From Candidatus Aquicultor sp. (GTDB lineage: Bacteria; Actinomycetota; Aquicultoria; Aquicultorales; Aquicultoraceae), in contig JAUXNY010000150.1 of NCBI GenBank assembly GCA_030682615.1, positions 1 to 41,502 on the forward strand: 41,502 bases of DNA, read 5' to 3'. The notes beneath the pieces were generated by a model. It was not told the DNA's origin. It saw only the letters and a list, made by a program, of their open reading frames with translations, and searched no databases. Positions within the stretch are counted from its first letter, which is position 1, and each line of letters begins with the position of its first letter. Positions 8,627-19,083 of the stretch are shown in pieces. A program made the translations under genes and the position numbers.

Positions 8627-10465
8627 GTGAAAAGCAAAACCCGTTTATTAGAACAACTGAAAAGCGTGCCGAACAGCCCCGGCGTCTATATCTACAGGGA
8701 CATCGACGCCAAAGTCATCTATGTAGGCAAGGCAAAATCCCTCAAGAACCGCATGCGCTCATATTTCCACAATAGGGGCACAGACCCCAAGACCCGGGCG
8801 CTCGTCGAGCGAATCGCCGATTTCGATTTCCACGTGACCGGCAACGAAATCGAAGCGCTTGTTCTAGAGTGCAACCTTATAAAGAAATATCGCCCGGTTT
8901 TCAATGTCTCTTACCGGGACGACAAGAGCTATCCCTATCTCGCGATAACCTGGCAGGACGAGTTCCCGCGAATCATGGTGACGCGCGAGCGCCACAAGAA
9001 GGGCACGAAATATTACGGCCCGTATACGAGTGTGCAGCCGGTGCGCGAGACCTTTGACACGTTAAGGCGGATTTTTCCGTTCCGCACTTGCAAGCGTGCT
9101 AAGCCCGGCAAATCGACCGGCTCACCATGCCTTAACTACCATATCAAACGCTGCCTGGGGCCGTGCATAGGCGCGGTCGCGAAAGACGAGTACCGGGCGA
9201 TGATGGAGCAGGTCGAGTTCTTCTTGGAGGGGCGTTCTAGCGCCGTCGTCAAGCAACTCGAAGCCGAGATGGAAGAGGCCGCGGCCGGTCTTGAGTTTGA
9301 GCGCGCGTCGCGTGTCCGCGACAGGCTCGAAGCCGCGCGGCATGTTCTGCAGAAACAGAAGATAGTCTCGGAAGCCGGTGAGGACTACGACGCTATCGGC
9401 TATAGCCTGGAAGATTCGCTGGCCGGTGTCAACCTGCTTGCTATACGCGACGGCAAGCTTATCGGCAGCGATAATTTCGTTCTCGCGCGGGGCGGGCTCG
9501 ACGATGATGTGGTAAGCGCGTTCATCAAACAGCATTACGTCTCATCGGTCGCCGTGCCGCCGCAAATAGTAGTGCCGGGCGCGGTTGAGGACCGGGAGTT
9601 GATAGAGGAATGGCTGGGCATTCGCCGCGGCTCTAAAGTAACTATAAAGACGGCGCAGCGGGGGGCGAAGCGGGGCTTGATAGAGATGGCGTCGGCAAAT
9701 TCCCGGTACGCGCTGGCGATGTCGGCTATAAAATATTCATGGGAGCAGGAGTCGGCCGCGCTTGCCCTGACATCGCTCGCGAGTGCCCTTGGCCTTGCGG
9801 GCCCGCCCGAGCGAATCGAATGTTTCGATATATCGACGATTCACGGCCATAATTCGGTTGGGTCGATGACCGTTTTTGTTAATGGCCGCGCGTCCAAAGG
9901 CGACTACCGGAAGTTCAAGATAAAGTATGTCGACGGCCTCAACGATTTTGCCATGATGCACGAGGTAATCAGCAGGAGACTGGGTCATCTGGGCGATGAT
10001 TGCGACCCCTCGTTCGCTACCATGCCCGACTTGATAATCGTGGATGGCGGCAAAGGCCAGCTCTCGTCCGCCATGTCGGCGCTGGAGGAGAAGGGCTACC
10101 CCGATATTCCCATCATCGGCCTGGCCAAGAGAGAAGAGGCCGTGTTTATTCCGGGGCAGCCGGAGGCGCTTATGCTCGACAGGTCATCGGAGGCTCTCAA
10201 GCTGCTCCAGCGGGTGCGCGATGAGGCGCACCGCTACGCGATTGCCTACCACCGCAAACTGCGCGGCAAAGCGATGGTAGAGTCGACGCTCGATAAGATA
10301 CCGGGAGTCGGTGAGAACCGGAAGCGTTTACTCTTGACGCATTTCGGCGCGCCCGGCGCGGTTGCCGATGCCACGCTCGAGGAACTGAAAAGCGTACCCG
10401 GCCTTCCGGATATAATCGCCGAGCGGGTACACCGCCACTTCCATAGTAATAGGGGAAAGCTATGA
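8627..10465 (+). CDS. uvrC: excinuclease ABC subunit C
   Basis: Nuclease subunit of nucleotide excision repair that makes both incisions around a lesion recognised by UvrAB. The 612 residues carry the GIY-YIG nuclease (about 12-90, GVYIYRDIDAKVIYVGKAKS), a Cys cluster region (CKRAKPGKSTGSPCLNYHIKRC in part), the UVR helix that contacts UvrB (EFERASRVRDRLEA), the RNase H-like second nuclease (ECFDISTIHGHNSVGSM, IIVDGGKGQLSSA) and paired helix-hairpin-helix motifs at the end (IPGVGENRKRLLLTHF). The start is GTG at 8627 with AAGGA eight bases before it. Its stop overlaps the next gene by 4 nt. Confidence 0.97.
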   Translation: MKSKTRLLEQLKSVPNSPGVYIYRDIDAKVIYVGKAKSLKNRMRSYFHNRGTDPKTRALVERIADFDFHVTGNEIEALVLECNLIKKYRPVFNVSYRDDKSYPYLAITWQDEFPRIMVTRERHKKGTKYYGPYTSVQPVRETFDTLRRIFPFRTCKRAKPGKSTGSPCLNYHIKRCLGPCIGAVAKDEYRAMMEQVEFFLEGRSSAVVKQLEAEMEEAAAGLEFERASRVRDRLEAARHVLQKQKIVSEAGEDYDAIGYSLEDSLAGVNLLAIRDGKLIGSDNFVLARGGLDDDVVSAFIKQHYVSSVAVPPQIVVPGAVEDRELIEEWLGIRRGSKVTIKTAQRGAKRGLIEMASANSRYALAMSAIKYSWEQESAALALTSLASALGLAGPPERIECFDISTIHGHNSVGSMTVFVNGRASKGDYRKFKIKYVDGLNDFAMMHEVISRRLGHLGDDCDPSFATMPDLIIVDGGKGQLSSAMSALEEKGYPDIPIIGLAKREEAVFIPGQPEALMLDRSSEALKLLQRVRDEAHRYAIAYHRKLRGKAMVESTLDKIPGVGENRKRLLLTHFGAPGAVADATLEELKSVPGLPDIIAERVHRHFHSNRGKL

Positions 10466-10998
10466 AAACCTATTGCATCTACGAGACGGAGTGGGGCGAT
10501 GGAGCCTTGCTCTTTAATGAAAAAGGATTGGCGCACGTGCTCTTTCCGCCGCTGTCGGCGCAGGACTTGCCGGCTGAGCTAGGCGAGCGGTTTGAGCGGT
10601 ATAAACACGTCCAGAGTAAGGATTATGGTTTAAGCTCGACTTTAGCTAGATACTTAGGCGGAGAGCGGGTCTATTTCGATGTCGAGATAGATTTCGGGCG
10701 CCTGAGCGATTTTGAGCGCGCCGTATTGAAAAATCTAAGAGGTCTTTCATATGGTAAGACTATCGGATATAAGGATTTGGCGAAGGAGTGCGGGAGGGGA
10801 CGCGCGGCTCGCGCGGTCGGCAACGTGCTTGCGAAAAACCCGGTGCCGATTGTGGTGCCGTGCCATCGCGTACTCAGGAGCGACGGCCGCCTCGGGGGAT
10901 GGAGCGGACCGCAAGGTTGGAAGGAGCGGCTCCTCGAACTCGAGGGGATAATATCGGGGGACAGTAGTCTAGTTCGAGCGGAAAAACCGACTACATAA
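10462..10998 (+). CDS. methylated-DNA--protein-cysteine methyltransferase
   Basis: Suicide repair enzyme that removes O6-alkyl groups from guanine onto its own cysteine. The 178-residue product ends in the MGMT fold: SYGKTIGYKDLAKECGRGRAARAVGNVLAKN, split by the helix-turn-helix, then VPCHRVLRSDGRLGGWSGP with the acceptor Cys134 in PCHR. The N-terminal part is short and shows no Ada zinc domain, so it is an Ogt/MGMT-type stand-alone enzyme. ATGA overlap with uvrC places two DNA repair genes in one transcript. Confidence 0.93.
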   Translation: MKTYCIYETEWGDGALLFNEKGLAHVLFPPLSAQDLPAELGERFERYKHVQSKDYGLSSTLARYLGGERVYFDVEIDFGRLSDFERAVLKNLRGLSYGKTIGYKDLAKECGRGRAARAVGNVLAKNPVPIVVPCHRVLRSDGRLGGWSGPQGWKERLLELEGIISGDSSLVRAEKPTT

Positions 10999-11074
10999 AG
11001 CTCACAGCGCGCCGGCGTGAAGCCGAAAAATAAGTTAGAATGAAATAAAATCCGGGAGTGAGGTAGAGCTACTT

Positions 11075-11950
11075 TTGAATCCTAACATCGAATTCGCAAT
11101 CATAACAGGCCTATCGGGCGCGGGAAGATCTGAAGCTATAAAGTGCTTCGAGGACATGGGGTTTTTCTGCATCGACAACCTGCCCCCGTCGCTAATTCCG
11201 AAGATGGCCGAGCTGGCTACGCTTCCGGGGAGCAAAATCAATCAAGTGGCGGTCGTCTGCGACGTGCGCGGAGGGGAGTTCTTCGACGACCTTCTCGAAG
11301 AGCTGCAAAAGCTGAAAGAGCTGGACATTAAATACCAGATTCTTTTCTTGGAGGCATCCGACGAGGTGCTGGTCAAGCGTTTCAAGGAAACGCGGCGCAG
11401 GCACCCGCTCTCCGAAGAAGGGGCGATTGTCGACGGCATCCACAAAGAGCGCCACATCATGGAGCAGCTCAGAGGGCAGGCTAACCTCGTCATTGATACG
11501 AGCGGCCTAGCACCTTTCGAGTTGAAGGATAAGATCCGCACCGCGATTCTCAAGCAGGATAAGCAGAAAAAAGGCATCATGATAACGATCATGTCGTTCG
11601 GCTATAAATACGGGATGCCGCTCGATGCCGATTTAGTAATGGACGTGCGTTTTCTACCCAACCCGCACTACATCGAAGCGCTCCGGGATTTTGACGGCAC
11701 GAACGAGAAAGTCTGTGATTTTGTGCTAAACAGGTCCGAGAGCCGCACTTTCATCAAGAAGTTCACCGGTTTGCTCGCCTTTTTGCTGCCGAGGTATGTA
11801 GCCGAAGGCAAGACCCATCTCACTATTGCGATAGGGTGCACGGGTGGAAAACATCGTTCTGTGGCAATCGCCGAGGAAGCGGCGAAGTTCTTGCGTGAGA
11901 AGGATTACAATGTCGTTGTCCGTCATCGTGACTACAAGAGAAGCAAGTAG
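11075..11950 (+). CDS. rapZ: RNase adapter / nucleotide-binding protein RapZ
   Basis: RapZ/YvcJ family P-loop protein, 291 residues. In Gram-negatives it is an RNase E adapter sensing glucosamine-6-phosphate; in Gram-positives (YvcJ) it hydrolyses nucleotides and its target is less clear. Seen: Walker A GLSGAGRS (12-19), the RapZ-type DVRGGEFFDDL, and the C-terminal GCTGGKHRSV signature. The start is a TTG at 11075 with a GAGGTAGAG purine-rich site before it; translation from here aligns with the family start (NIEFAIITGLSGAGRS). It opens the conserved rapZ-yvcK-whiA block. Confidence 0.94.
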   Translation: MNPNIEFAIITGLSGAGRSEAIKCFEDMGFFCIDNLPPSLIPKMAELATLPGSKINQVAVVCDVRGGEFFDDLLEELQKLKELDIKYQILFLEASDEVLVKRFKETRRRHPLSEEGAIVDGIHKERHIMEQLRGQANLVIDTSGLAPFELKDKIRTAILKQDKQKKGIMITIMSFGYKYGMPLDADLVMDVRFLPNPHYIEALRDFDGTNEKVCDFVLNRSESRTFIKKFTGLLAFLLPRYVAEGKTHLTIAIGCTGGKHRSVAIAEEAAKFLREKDYNVVVRHRDYKRSK

Positions 11951-11989
11951 GCGGTCGGCAAAGGCTTCAAGCGGGAGATAAGGAATCAT

Positions 11990-12928
11990 ATGCCAGGGAT
12001 AAAAGTCACGGCAATCGGTGGGGGAACCGGTTTGCCGATAGCGCTTAAGAGTATCAAAGAGTACGCGTCCGAGGTCACGGCGATAGTCAGTGTGGCCGAT
12101 GATGGGGGAAGCTCCGGTCGTCTCCGCCGCGACCTGGGGATATTGCCTCCCGGCGACATCCGCAATTGCCTGGTGGCGCTCGCAGGCGATAGGCACATGG
12201 CCGAGCTTTTCAAATATCGTTTCAAGGAAGGCGTCGGAATCACCGGGCACAACCTCGGCAACTTGATAATCGCCGCGCTCACCGACTTGCGCGGCGGTTT
12301 TGATTGTGGCATAAACGCCGCCGCTGAGCTTCTCGATATTGATGGGCGGGTTCTCCCGTCGACGATAGACAATGTCATATTGCGCGCGGCAACGTATGCG
12401 GGGGATCCGATTGAAGGGCAAGTCAGCATTGCGACGACGACCAGGCCGCTTAAAGAGGTATATCTAGATCCACCCGAGACGCAAGCCTACCCGGCGGCGG
12501 TCGAGGCGATTCTCGAAGCCGACCAGGTTATCATGGGGCCGGGCAGCGTATTTACGAGCATTCTTCCGAATCTGATAGTAAACGGCATCGGGAAGGCGCT
12601 CTCCGAGACGAACGCGATAAAGATTTATATCTGCAACGTCATGACACAACCAGGGGAGACCGACCTTTTCACCGCATATGACCATATCGGTGCGATTCTC
12701 GACCACGGGCCCAAGGACTGGGTCGACGTCATGATAGTCAATTCCAAGCCGGTGCCCGAGGATAGAGTCATCGATTACGCTGAGGGCAGGCGCTATCAAG
12801 TCTCCGCGAATATCGAGGACATCGAGGCTTTAGGCATAAATGTCATTCATGCCGATGTGTTGGATGAGGACAAACCGTCATGTCATAGCTCAAAAAAGCT
12901 GGCGGCGATATTGAGAGAATTGAAGTAG
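11990..12928 (+). CDS. yvcK: YvcK/CofD-like gluconeogenesis factor
   Basis: Cytoplasmic YvcK-family protein, 312 residues. In Bacillus and mycobacteria (CuvA) it binds UDP-sugars and is needed for cell-wall homeostasis, especially on gluconeogenic carbon; the enzymatic activity is not settled. Seen: the nucleotide-binding start TAIGGGTGLPIALKSIK, VSVADDGGSSGRLRRDLG, PPGDIRNCLVAL, and HNLGNLIIAAL. The ATG has GGAGATAAGGA upstream. The position between rapZ and whiA is the standard order in Gram-positives. Confidence 0.94.
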   Translation: MPGIKVTAIGGGTGLPIALKSIKEYASEVTAIVSVADDGGSSGRLRRDLGILPPGDIRNCLVALAGDRHMAELFKYRFKEGVGITGHNLGNLIIAALTDLRGGFDCGINAAAELLDIDGRVLPSTIDNVILRAATYAGDPIEGQVSIATTTRPLKEVYLDPPETQAYPAAVEAILEADQVIMGPGSVFTSILPNLIVNGIGKALSETNAIKIYICNVMTQPGETDLFTAYDHIGAILDHGPKDWVDVMIVNSKPVPEDRVIDYAEGRRYQVSANIEDIEALGINVIHADVLDEDKPSCHSSKKLAAILRELK

Positions 12929-12956
12929 TCACGTGGTGAAGCTCAAGGAGTTTTAG

Positions 12957-13886
12957 TTGGCATTTTCGACACAGGTAAAAAACGAACTCGCCAAGTTGCA
13001 GCCGAAACGCGGCTGCTGCATGAGAGCCGAAGTATCAGCGATAATACATATGGACGGAACGCTTCACCTGCTTGGAGACGGGCGTCTTGCGCTCGATGTT
13101 GCTACGGAAAACGCCGCAGCAGCGCGCCTCTTGTATAAATATTTGACCGATGAGTTCTCACTGAAAGTCGAATCTATAGTCAGGAGATCGGTTCTTCACA
13201 AGGTCAACAATTACCTTATCCACATTCCGGACCAGCCGGCCATCACGCAGGCGCTCAACGAGATTGCCATAATCGACGACCGATCGCGTTATGTGCAGGG
13301 CATATTGCCGAGAATCGTCAAGCGGGACTGCTGCGCGGTGGCTTATCTTCGGGGTGCGTTTCTCGGGGGCGGTTTTGTCAGTGACCCGAAGCGCGATTAT
13401 CATTTCGAGTTGGCGACCGACAACGAGGGACTCGCAGCGGATCTAATGTCGCTCATAAACAGGCTTGGATTGCACGCAAAGATAAGTGAACGTCAGCGAA
13501 ATTTCGCCGTCTACTTGAAGGATAGCGAGGAGATAGCAAAAATGCTTGTCCTCATCGGGGCCCACACCGCGCTTCTTGAATGGGAAGACCAGCGCATATT
13601 AAAAGAGATGCGGGGTCAAGTCAACCGTCTTGTAAACTGTGACACCGCAAACGTCAACAAGGCTGTCAGCGCCGCCGCCGAACAGCTTGACCACATCAAA
13701 GCCATCGACTCCAACATCGGATTGGAAAATTTACCACTGAGTTTGCAGGAATTCGCGCGCGCGCGCGTCGAATATCCCTATGCAAGCCTACGAGAGCTGG
13801 GGGAGCTTTTCGACCCACCGCTGAGCAAATCAGCAATCTACCATCGGGTCAGGCGGTTGTCGAAGCTGGCAAAAAGCCTGAATTAA
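12957..13886 (+). CDS. whiA: WhiA sporulation/cell-division regulator
   Basis: DNA-binding protein of the WhiA family, 309 residues, with a degenerate LAGLIDADG homing-endonuclease-like fold (YLRGAFLGGGFVSDPKRDYH) and a C-terminal helix-turn-helix (YASLRELGELFDPPLSKSAI). In Streptomyces WhiA activates ftsZ and other sporulation septation genes together with WhiB; in Bacillus it affects division and chromosome segregation. The TTG at 12957 follows AAGGAG and gives the family start AFSTQVKNELAK. It ends the rapZ block; the next gene has its own promoter. Confidence 0.95.
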   Translation: MAFSTQVKNELAKLQPKRGCCMRAEVSAIIHMDGTLHLLGDGRLALDVATENAAAARLLYKYLTDEFSLKVESIVRRSVLHKVNNYLIHIPDQPAITQALNEIAIIDDRSRYVQGILPRIVKRDCCAVAYLRGAFLGGGFVSDPKRDYHFELATDNEGLAADLMSLINRLGLHAKISERQRNFAVYLKDSEEIAKMLVLIGAHTALLEWEDQRILKEMRGQVNRLVNCDTANVNKAVSAAAEQLDHIKAIDSNIGLENLPLSLQEFARARVEYPYASLRELGELFDPPLSKSAIYHRVRRLSKLAKSLN

Positions 13887-13947
13887 GGTTTTGCATCAAA
13901 CAGTATGGGGAAAACTCAACCGGATACACTGAAAGTCGCATGATTGT

Positions 13948-13978
13948 TTGACAATTTAATGTGTTAATCTGTTAAAAT
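13948..13978 (+). promoter_or_regulatory. promoter of the gap operon
   Basis: A perfect TTGACA (13948-13953) lies 19 nt before TAAAAT (13973-13978), which is preceded by TG one base away (TGTTAAAAT), an extended -10. Transcription should start near 13985, giving a leader of about 187 nt before gap. The leader contains a small hairpin (GCGGT...ACCGC, near 14076-14094) and a T-run at about 14149-14155, but I recognise no riboswitch. Confidence 0.65.
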
Positions 13979-14045
13979 ATTTGAGCAAGGGCTATCCAGA
14001 AAACCTGACAGCTTTTCAACATGAATGCGCACAAATCAAAGATGA

Positions 14046-15167
<1,122 letters not shown>

Positions 15168-15187
15168 CAATATAAGATGCGCGACAG

Positions 15188-15237
15188 GATAGCAGGTGCA
15201 TGCGGTGGGCGTAAGTTCGCTGCGCGCATCTGCTATC
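15188..15237 (+). repeat. long stem-loop between gap and pgk
   Basis: GATAGCAGGTGC (15188-15199) pairs with GCATCTGCTATC (15226-15237) over 12 bp including one G-U pair. The 26-nt interior can pair further (GCG at 15202-15204 with CGC at 15223-15225; GCG/CGC around TAAGTT). No U-run follows, so this looks like an mRNA processing or stability element rather than a terminator. Confidence 0.6.
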
Positions 15238-15249
15238 GGCTTTCTGTAA

Positions 15250-15278
15250 GCCCGAGGCGCTGATTGAAACGCCTGGGC
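15250..15278 (+). repeat. second stem-loop between gap and pgk
   Basis: GCCCGAGGCG (15250-15259) pairs with CGCCTGGGC (15270-15278) with a single bulged G and a 10-nt loop. It lies 12 nt after the longer hairpin and about 55 nt before the pgk start; no U-run follows. Confidence 0.5.
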
Positions 15279-15332
15279 CGGGGATTAGCTAAACGGGATT
15301 CGAGACACGAGACTTATAAGAGGGGGAGGAAG

Positions 15333-16511
15333 TTGGATAAAAAGACCGTGCGGGATATTGACGTATCCGGAAAGCGCGTGCTGGTTCGGGTCGATTTCAA
15401 CGTGCCTTTAAGGGAAGGTGTTGTTACCGACGATAGCAGGATAAGAGCGGCTCTGCCGACAATAGAGTATTTGGTTGAGCGGGGCGCCAAAGTCATTTTG
15501 ATGAGCCACTTAGGGCGGCCCAAAGGGGTAGATGATGCCTTACGGCTCGATGCGGTGGCGCAGGAACTCGCTGACATACTCGGCAAGCAGGTCGAAAAAG
15601 CGGACACTACCGTCGGCGATGACGTCAAGGAGGCTATAGACAGGTTGGAGCCCGGAGGGATATTACTCCTCGAAAACCTCCGCTTCAATGAGGGTGAAAA
15701 GAAGAACGACCCCGAATTCGCGAGCCAACTCGGACAATTGGCTGATGTCTATGTCAACGACGCATTCGGCGCGTCCCATAGGGCGCACGCCTCGATTGTC
15801 GGTCTTAGTAAACATATGCCCGCGGTCGCCGGTTTACTCCTCGAAAAAGAGATAGACACCCTGGCCGCCATTCTTAAAGACCCCGACCGACCGCTCATCG
15901 CTATATTGGGCGGGAGCAAAGTATCGGACAAGATAGGAGTCATCGAAAAATTCCTCGATATCGTCAACGCGCTTCTTATCGGCGGCGGGATGTGCTTCAC
16001 ATTCCTGAAGGCTAAAGGCTTCGACGTAGGCAATTCGCTTCTGGAGGAGGACAAACTCGACTTTTGCCGTCGGATAATCGAGCAAGCCGCGCAAAAAGAT
16101 ATACCGATTTATTTGCCGTCCGATGTGGTTATCGCGCAAGAGATAAGTCCTGATGCCGAAGCGAGAATCGCCCATGTCGACTCCATTCCCGACGGTTGGA
16201 TGGGCTTGGACATCGGGCCGGACTCGATTGCCGTATACCGGGGTGTGATCAGCAACTCCCGCACGCTTTTCTGGAACGGGCCGATGGGCGTCTTTGAAAT
16301 CGAGCAGTTCTCGCGGGGGACGGAGGAGGTTGCGAAGGCTATCGCGGCTTCGGTGGCGACCAGTATTATCGGCGGCGGCGATTCGATAGCGGCGCTGAAA
16401 AAATTCCACCTCGAAGACAAGGTCACGTTTGTCTCTACCGGCGGCGGTGCCTCACTCGAGCTTCTCGAGGGCAAAGTGCTCCCCGGCTACGAGGCGCTGA
16501 TGGATAAGTAG
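15333..16511 (+). CDS. pgk: phosphoglycerate kinase
   Basis: Glycolytic kinase transferring phosphate from 1,3-bisphosphoglycerate to ADP; 392 residues, usual length. Seen: VRVDFNVPL near the start, SHLGRPKG, ENLRFNEGEKKNDPEFA, WNGPMGVFE and the nucleotide-binding GGGDSIAA. I chose the TTG at 15333 because GGGGGAGGAAG precedes it directly; the frame is open for 23 more codons with no family similarity. It follows gap after 165 nt holding two hairpins, and tpiA follows 34 nt later. Confidence 0.97.
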   Translation: MDKKTVRDIDVSGKRVLVRVDFNVPLREGVVTDDSRIRAALPTIEYLVERGAKVILMSHLGRPKGVDDALRLDAVAQELADILGKQVEKADTTVGDDVKEAIDRLEPGGILLLENLRFNEGEKKNDPEFASQLGQLADVYVNDAFGASHRAHASIVGLSKHMPAVAGLLLEKEIDTLAAILKDPDRPLIAILGGSKVSDKIGVIEKFLDIVNALLIGGGMCFTFLKAKGFDVGNSLLEEDKLDFCRRIIEQAAQKDIPIYLPSDVVIAQEISPDAEARIAHVDSIPDGWMGLDIGPDSIAVYRGVISNSRTLFWNGPMGVFEIEQFSRGTEEVAKAIAASVATSIIGGGDSIAALKKFHLEDKVTFVSTGGGASLELLEGKVLPGYEALMDK

Positions 16512-16545
16512 GGTTTGAGCAGCTATGGAATCGAAGGGAGAAGAT

Positions 16546-17340
16546 ATGTCGGATAAACGTCGAATAATAGCAGGCAACTGGAAGATGTATAAGACTGCGA
16601 AAGAAGCCGTCTTTTTAGTGCAGGAACTCGAGGACCAACTCGACAGTGTCGCGTCGGACGGTGCGGGGCTGGCGGGGGTCGAGGTTATCGTTTGCCCGCC
16701 GCTGACTGCTCTCAAGAGTGTCTATACGGTGCTTGGCCAGGATAAACCGCCGATAAAGCTCGGCGCGCAGAACATGCACTGGGAGGACGAGGGTGCTTAC
16801 ACCGGCGAAGTCTCACCGGTGATGCTCAAAGATCTCGAGTGCGAGTTCGTCATAATCGGACATTCCGAGCGGCGCATGTTCTTCGGCGAGACCGATGAGA
16901 CGGTAAACAAAAAGGTCAAGGCGGCGCTGGCGCACGGCATCACGCCGATCATGTGTTGCGGAGAGTCGCTTGAGCAGCGCGAATCCGGCCAGGCGGAAGC
17001 CTTCATCGGGTCGCAAATCATAGGGGGTACCGAAGGATTAAGCGAAAGCGACATGAAGGACTTTATCATAGCCTACGAGCCGATTTGGGCGATAGGGACC
17101 GGCAAGACGGCGCTTCCCGAGGATGCCAACAGCATCATCGCTCATATCCGCACGGTGTTGGCTTCGAGGTTTAACGAAGAAATCGCCAAAGCAGTGCCGG
17201 TTCTTTACGGCGGAAGCGTAAAGGGCGGCAATATCGCGGAATTCATGGCCGAGCCGGATATCAACGGTGCCCTGGTCGGAGGCGCTAGCTTGGAAGCGGA
17301 GAGCTTTGCTAGCATCGTGCGCAATGCGAGAAAGCAGTAG
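16546..17340 (+). CDS. tpiA: triosephosphate isomerase
   Basis: Interconverts dihydroxyacetone phosphate and glyceraldehyde-3-phosphate; 264 residues in a TIM barrel. Seen: GNWKMYKT with the catalytic Lys near the N-terminus, IIGHSERR with the catalytic His, and AYEPIWAIGTGK with the catalytic Glu, followed by the phosphate-binding LYGGSVKGGN. The ATG at 16546 has GAAGGGAG five bases upstream; an in-frame ATG at 16525 would add seven residues without such a site. Confidence 0.96.
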   Translation: MSDKRRIIAGNWKMYKTAKEAVFLVQELEDQLDSVASDGAGLAGVEVIVCPPLTALKSVYTVLGQDKPPIKLGAQNMHWEDEGAYTGEVSPVMLKDLECEFVIIGHSERRMFFGETDETVNKKVKAALAHGITPIMCCGESLEQRESGQAEAFIGSQIIGGTEGLSESDMKDFIIAYEPIWAIGTGKTALPEDANSIIAHIRTVLASRFNEEIAKAVPVLYGGSVKGGNIAEFMAEPDINGALVGGASLEAESFASIVRNARKQ

Positions 17341-17350
17341 CTGCGGTTGA

Positions 17351-17365
17351 ATGCTAAGATAGCAT
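17351..17365 (+). repeat. small hairpin tpiA-gpmI
   Basis: ATGCTA-AGA-TAGCAT, a 6-bp inverted repeat in the 108-nt tpiA-gpmI spacer. No U-run follows. Confidence 0.3.
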
Positions 17366-17448
17366 AAGGCGACTGCGATTTGATGACACGCGAGGTCGTT
17401 GCGCGGTGTATGATTTATCTACCACCCTGAACTGGAGAGATAACTATA

Positions 17449-19014
17449 TTGAACGAGCAAACTATAACGAAGCGACCCAAACCGGTTGTCCTTTGTATTC
17501 TTGACGGTTGGGGAGAGAACCCCGACTTAGAGGGAAACGCCGTAAGGGCGGCTGACACGCCCAATCTCGACCACTATAAAGAGGCATACCCGTTTTCGAC
17601 CCTGATGGCCTCGGGCGAGGCGGTTGGTCTGCCCGAGGGGCAAATGGGCAACTCGGAGGTTGGTCACCTCAATATCGGCGCGGGACGTGTCGTCTACCAG
17701 GAAATCACGCGAATCAGTAAATCGATTCGCGATGGCGATTTCTTTGAGAACGCGGCGCTCCTTGAAGCTTTTCGCGGTTGCACGAAGGAAGGAAGAGCGG
17801 TTCATCTGATGGGATTGCTATCCGACGGCGGGGTTCACAGCCACGAGGAGCACCTGTTTGCCTTAATCGACATGGCGAAGATGAACGGCGTCGAACGGCT
17901 CTATATCCATGCTTTTCTTGACGGGCGCGACGTTCTACCGAAAAGCGCCCTCGAGTATTTCGAACGGCTCGAAAAGAAGATGCTGGGCACCGGGCTCGGT
18001 AAGGTAGCCACGGTTATAGGCCGTTACTATGCGATGGACCGGGATAACCGCTGGGACAGGGTGAAGATGGCGTATGATGCGATGGTCTACGCCGAGGGTG
18101 AGCGCGCGTATACGCCTGCTGAGGCGGTGAAGTCGTCATATGACGCCTCGCGCGTCGATGAGTTTGTGATGCCTGCCATAATCATTGACCCCGAACGCGA
18201 TGCGCCCGTTGCCGTGGTCGATAGCGACGATTCGGTCATCTTCTTTAATTTCAGAGCCGACCGGGCTCGCGAAATAACGCGCGCTTTTATCGAGGATGAT
18301 TTTACCGGGTTCGACCGGGGACCGCGACCGCCCAAGGTCTCTTATATCTGCATGACTCAATACGACGCGGGCTTCGACGTCCCGGTAGCCTTTCCTCCGC
18401 AAGAGCTTACAAACGTTCTCGCCGATGTCCTTGCCGCACATGGCCTGCGGCAACTCCATGTCGCCGAGACCGAAAAGTATGCCCATGTCACGTTCTTCTT
18501 CAATGGCGGTAAAGAGACGCCGAAAATGGGAGAAGCCCGCGTGCTTATAGCCTCCCCGAAGGTGGCGACCTACGACCTGCAGCCGGAGATGAGTGCTGAT
18601 GAGGTAGCCGACGCGGTCGTTCACGCCATAAATACGGATGATTATGATTTCATTGTCGTCAACTTTGCCAATGGAGACATGGTGGGTCATACGGGTGTCT
18701 TTCAAGCCGCTCTCAAGGCCGTCGAGACGGTCGACAGATGCGTGGGACGCATTGTCGACTCCGTCCGCGGTGCCGGTGGTGTTATGCTAATAACTTCCGA
18801 CCACGGCAACGCCGACAAGATGACGGATAGCGGGCATGACCAGCCTTTTACAGCGCACACAACCAACGACGTTCCGCTTTACCTTATCGCGGACGATCAC
18901 CTCGGGTTGGCAAGCGGAGGCATCCTCGCCGATATTGCGCCGACGCTTCTTGATATCTTGAGCATCGAGAAACCCACGGAGATGACCGGACAATCCCTGA
19001 TTGCGCGCGATTGA
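17449..19014 (+). CDS. gpmI: 2,3-bisphosphoglycerate-independent phosphoglycerate mutase
   Basis: Converts 3-phosphoglycerate to 2-phosphoglycerate through a phosphoserine intermediate with two divalent metals; 521 residues. Seen: the metal site start LCILDGWGENP, the catalytic Ser69 in GNSEVGHLNIGAGR, HSHEEHL, HAFLDGRDVLPKSA, FNFRADRARE, and the C-terminal metal site SDHGNADKM. The TTG at 17449 follows a GGAGAG site. It completes gap-pgk-tpiA-gpmI; enolase is not in the window. Confidence 0.96.
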   Translation: MNEQTITKRPKPVVLCILDGWGENPDLEGNAVRAADTPNLDHYKEAYPFSTLMASGEAVGLPEGQMGNSEVGHLNIGAGRVVYQEITRISKSIRDGDFFENAALLEAFRGCTKEGRAVHLMGLLSDGGVHSHEEHLFALIDMAKMNGVERLYIHAFLDGRDVLPKSALEYFERLEKKMLGTGLGKVATVIGRYYAMDRDNRWDRVKMAYDAMVYAEGERAYTPAEAVKSSYDASRVDEFVMPAIIIDPERDAPVAVVDSDDSVIFFNFRADRAREITRAFIEDDFTGFDRGPRPPKVSYICMTQYDAGFDVPVAFPPQELTNVLADVLAAHGLRQLHVAETEKYAHVTFFFNGGKETPKMGEARVLIASPKVATYDLQPEMSADEVADAVVHAINTDDYDFIVVNFANGDMVGHTGVFQAALKAVETVDRCVGRIVDSVRGAGGVMLITSDHGNADKMTDSGHDQPFTAHTTNDVPLYLIADDHLGLASGGILADIAPTLLDILSIEKPTEMTGQSLIARD

Positions 19015-19044
19015 TGCGCGATTATTCCAATGCTTTGCGAAATA

Positions 19045-19053
19045 TGCTATTAT
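19045..19053 (+). promoter_or_regulatory. extended -10 promoter of secG
   Basis: TGCTATTAT matches TGn-TAnnnT; a weak TTCCAA lies 17 nt upstream. Predicted start near 19060, so secG may be transcribed separately from the glycolytic genes. Confidence 0.45.
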
Positions 19054-19083
19054 TTTAAAGGCTTATTATTTTAGGAGGTTACC

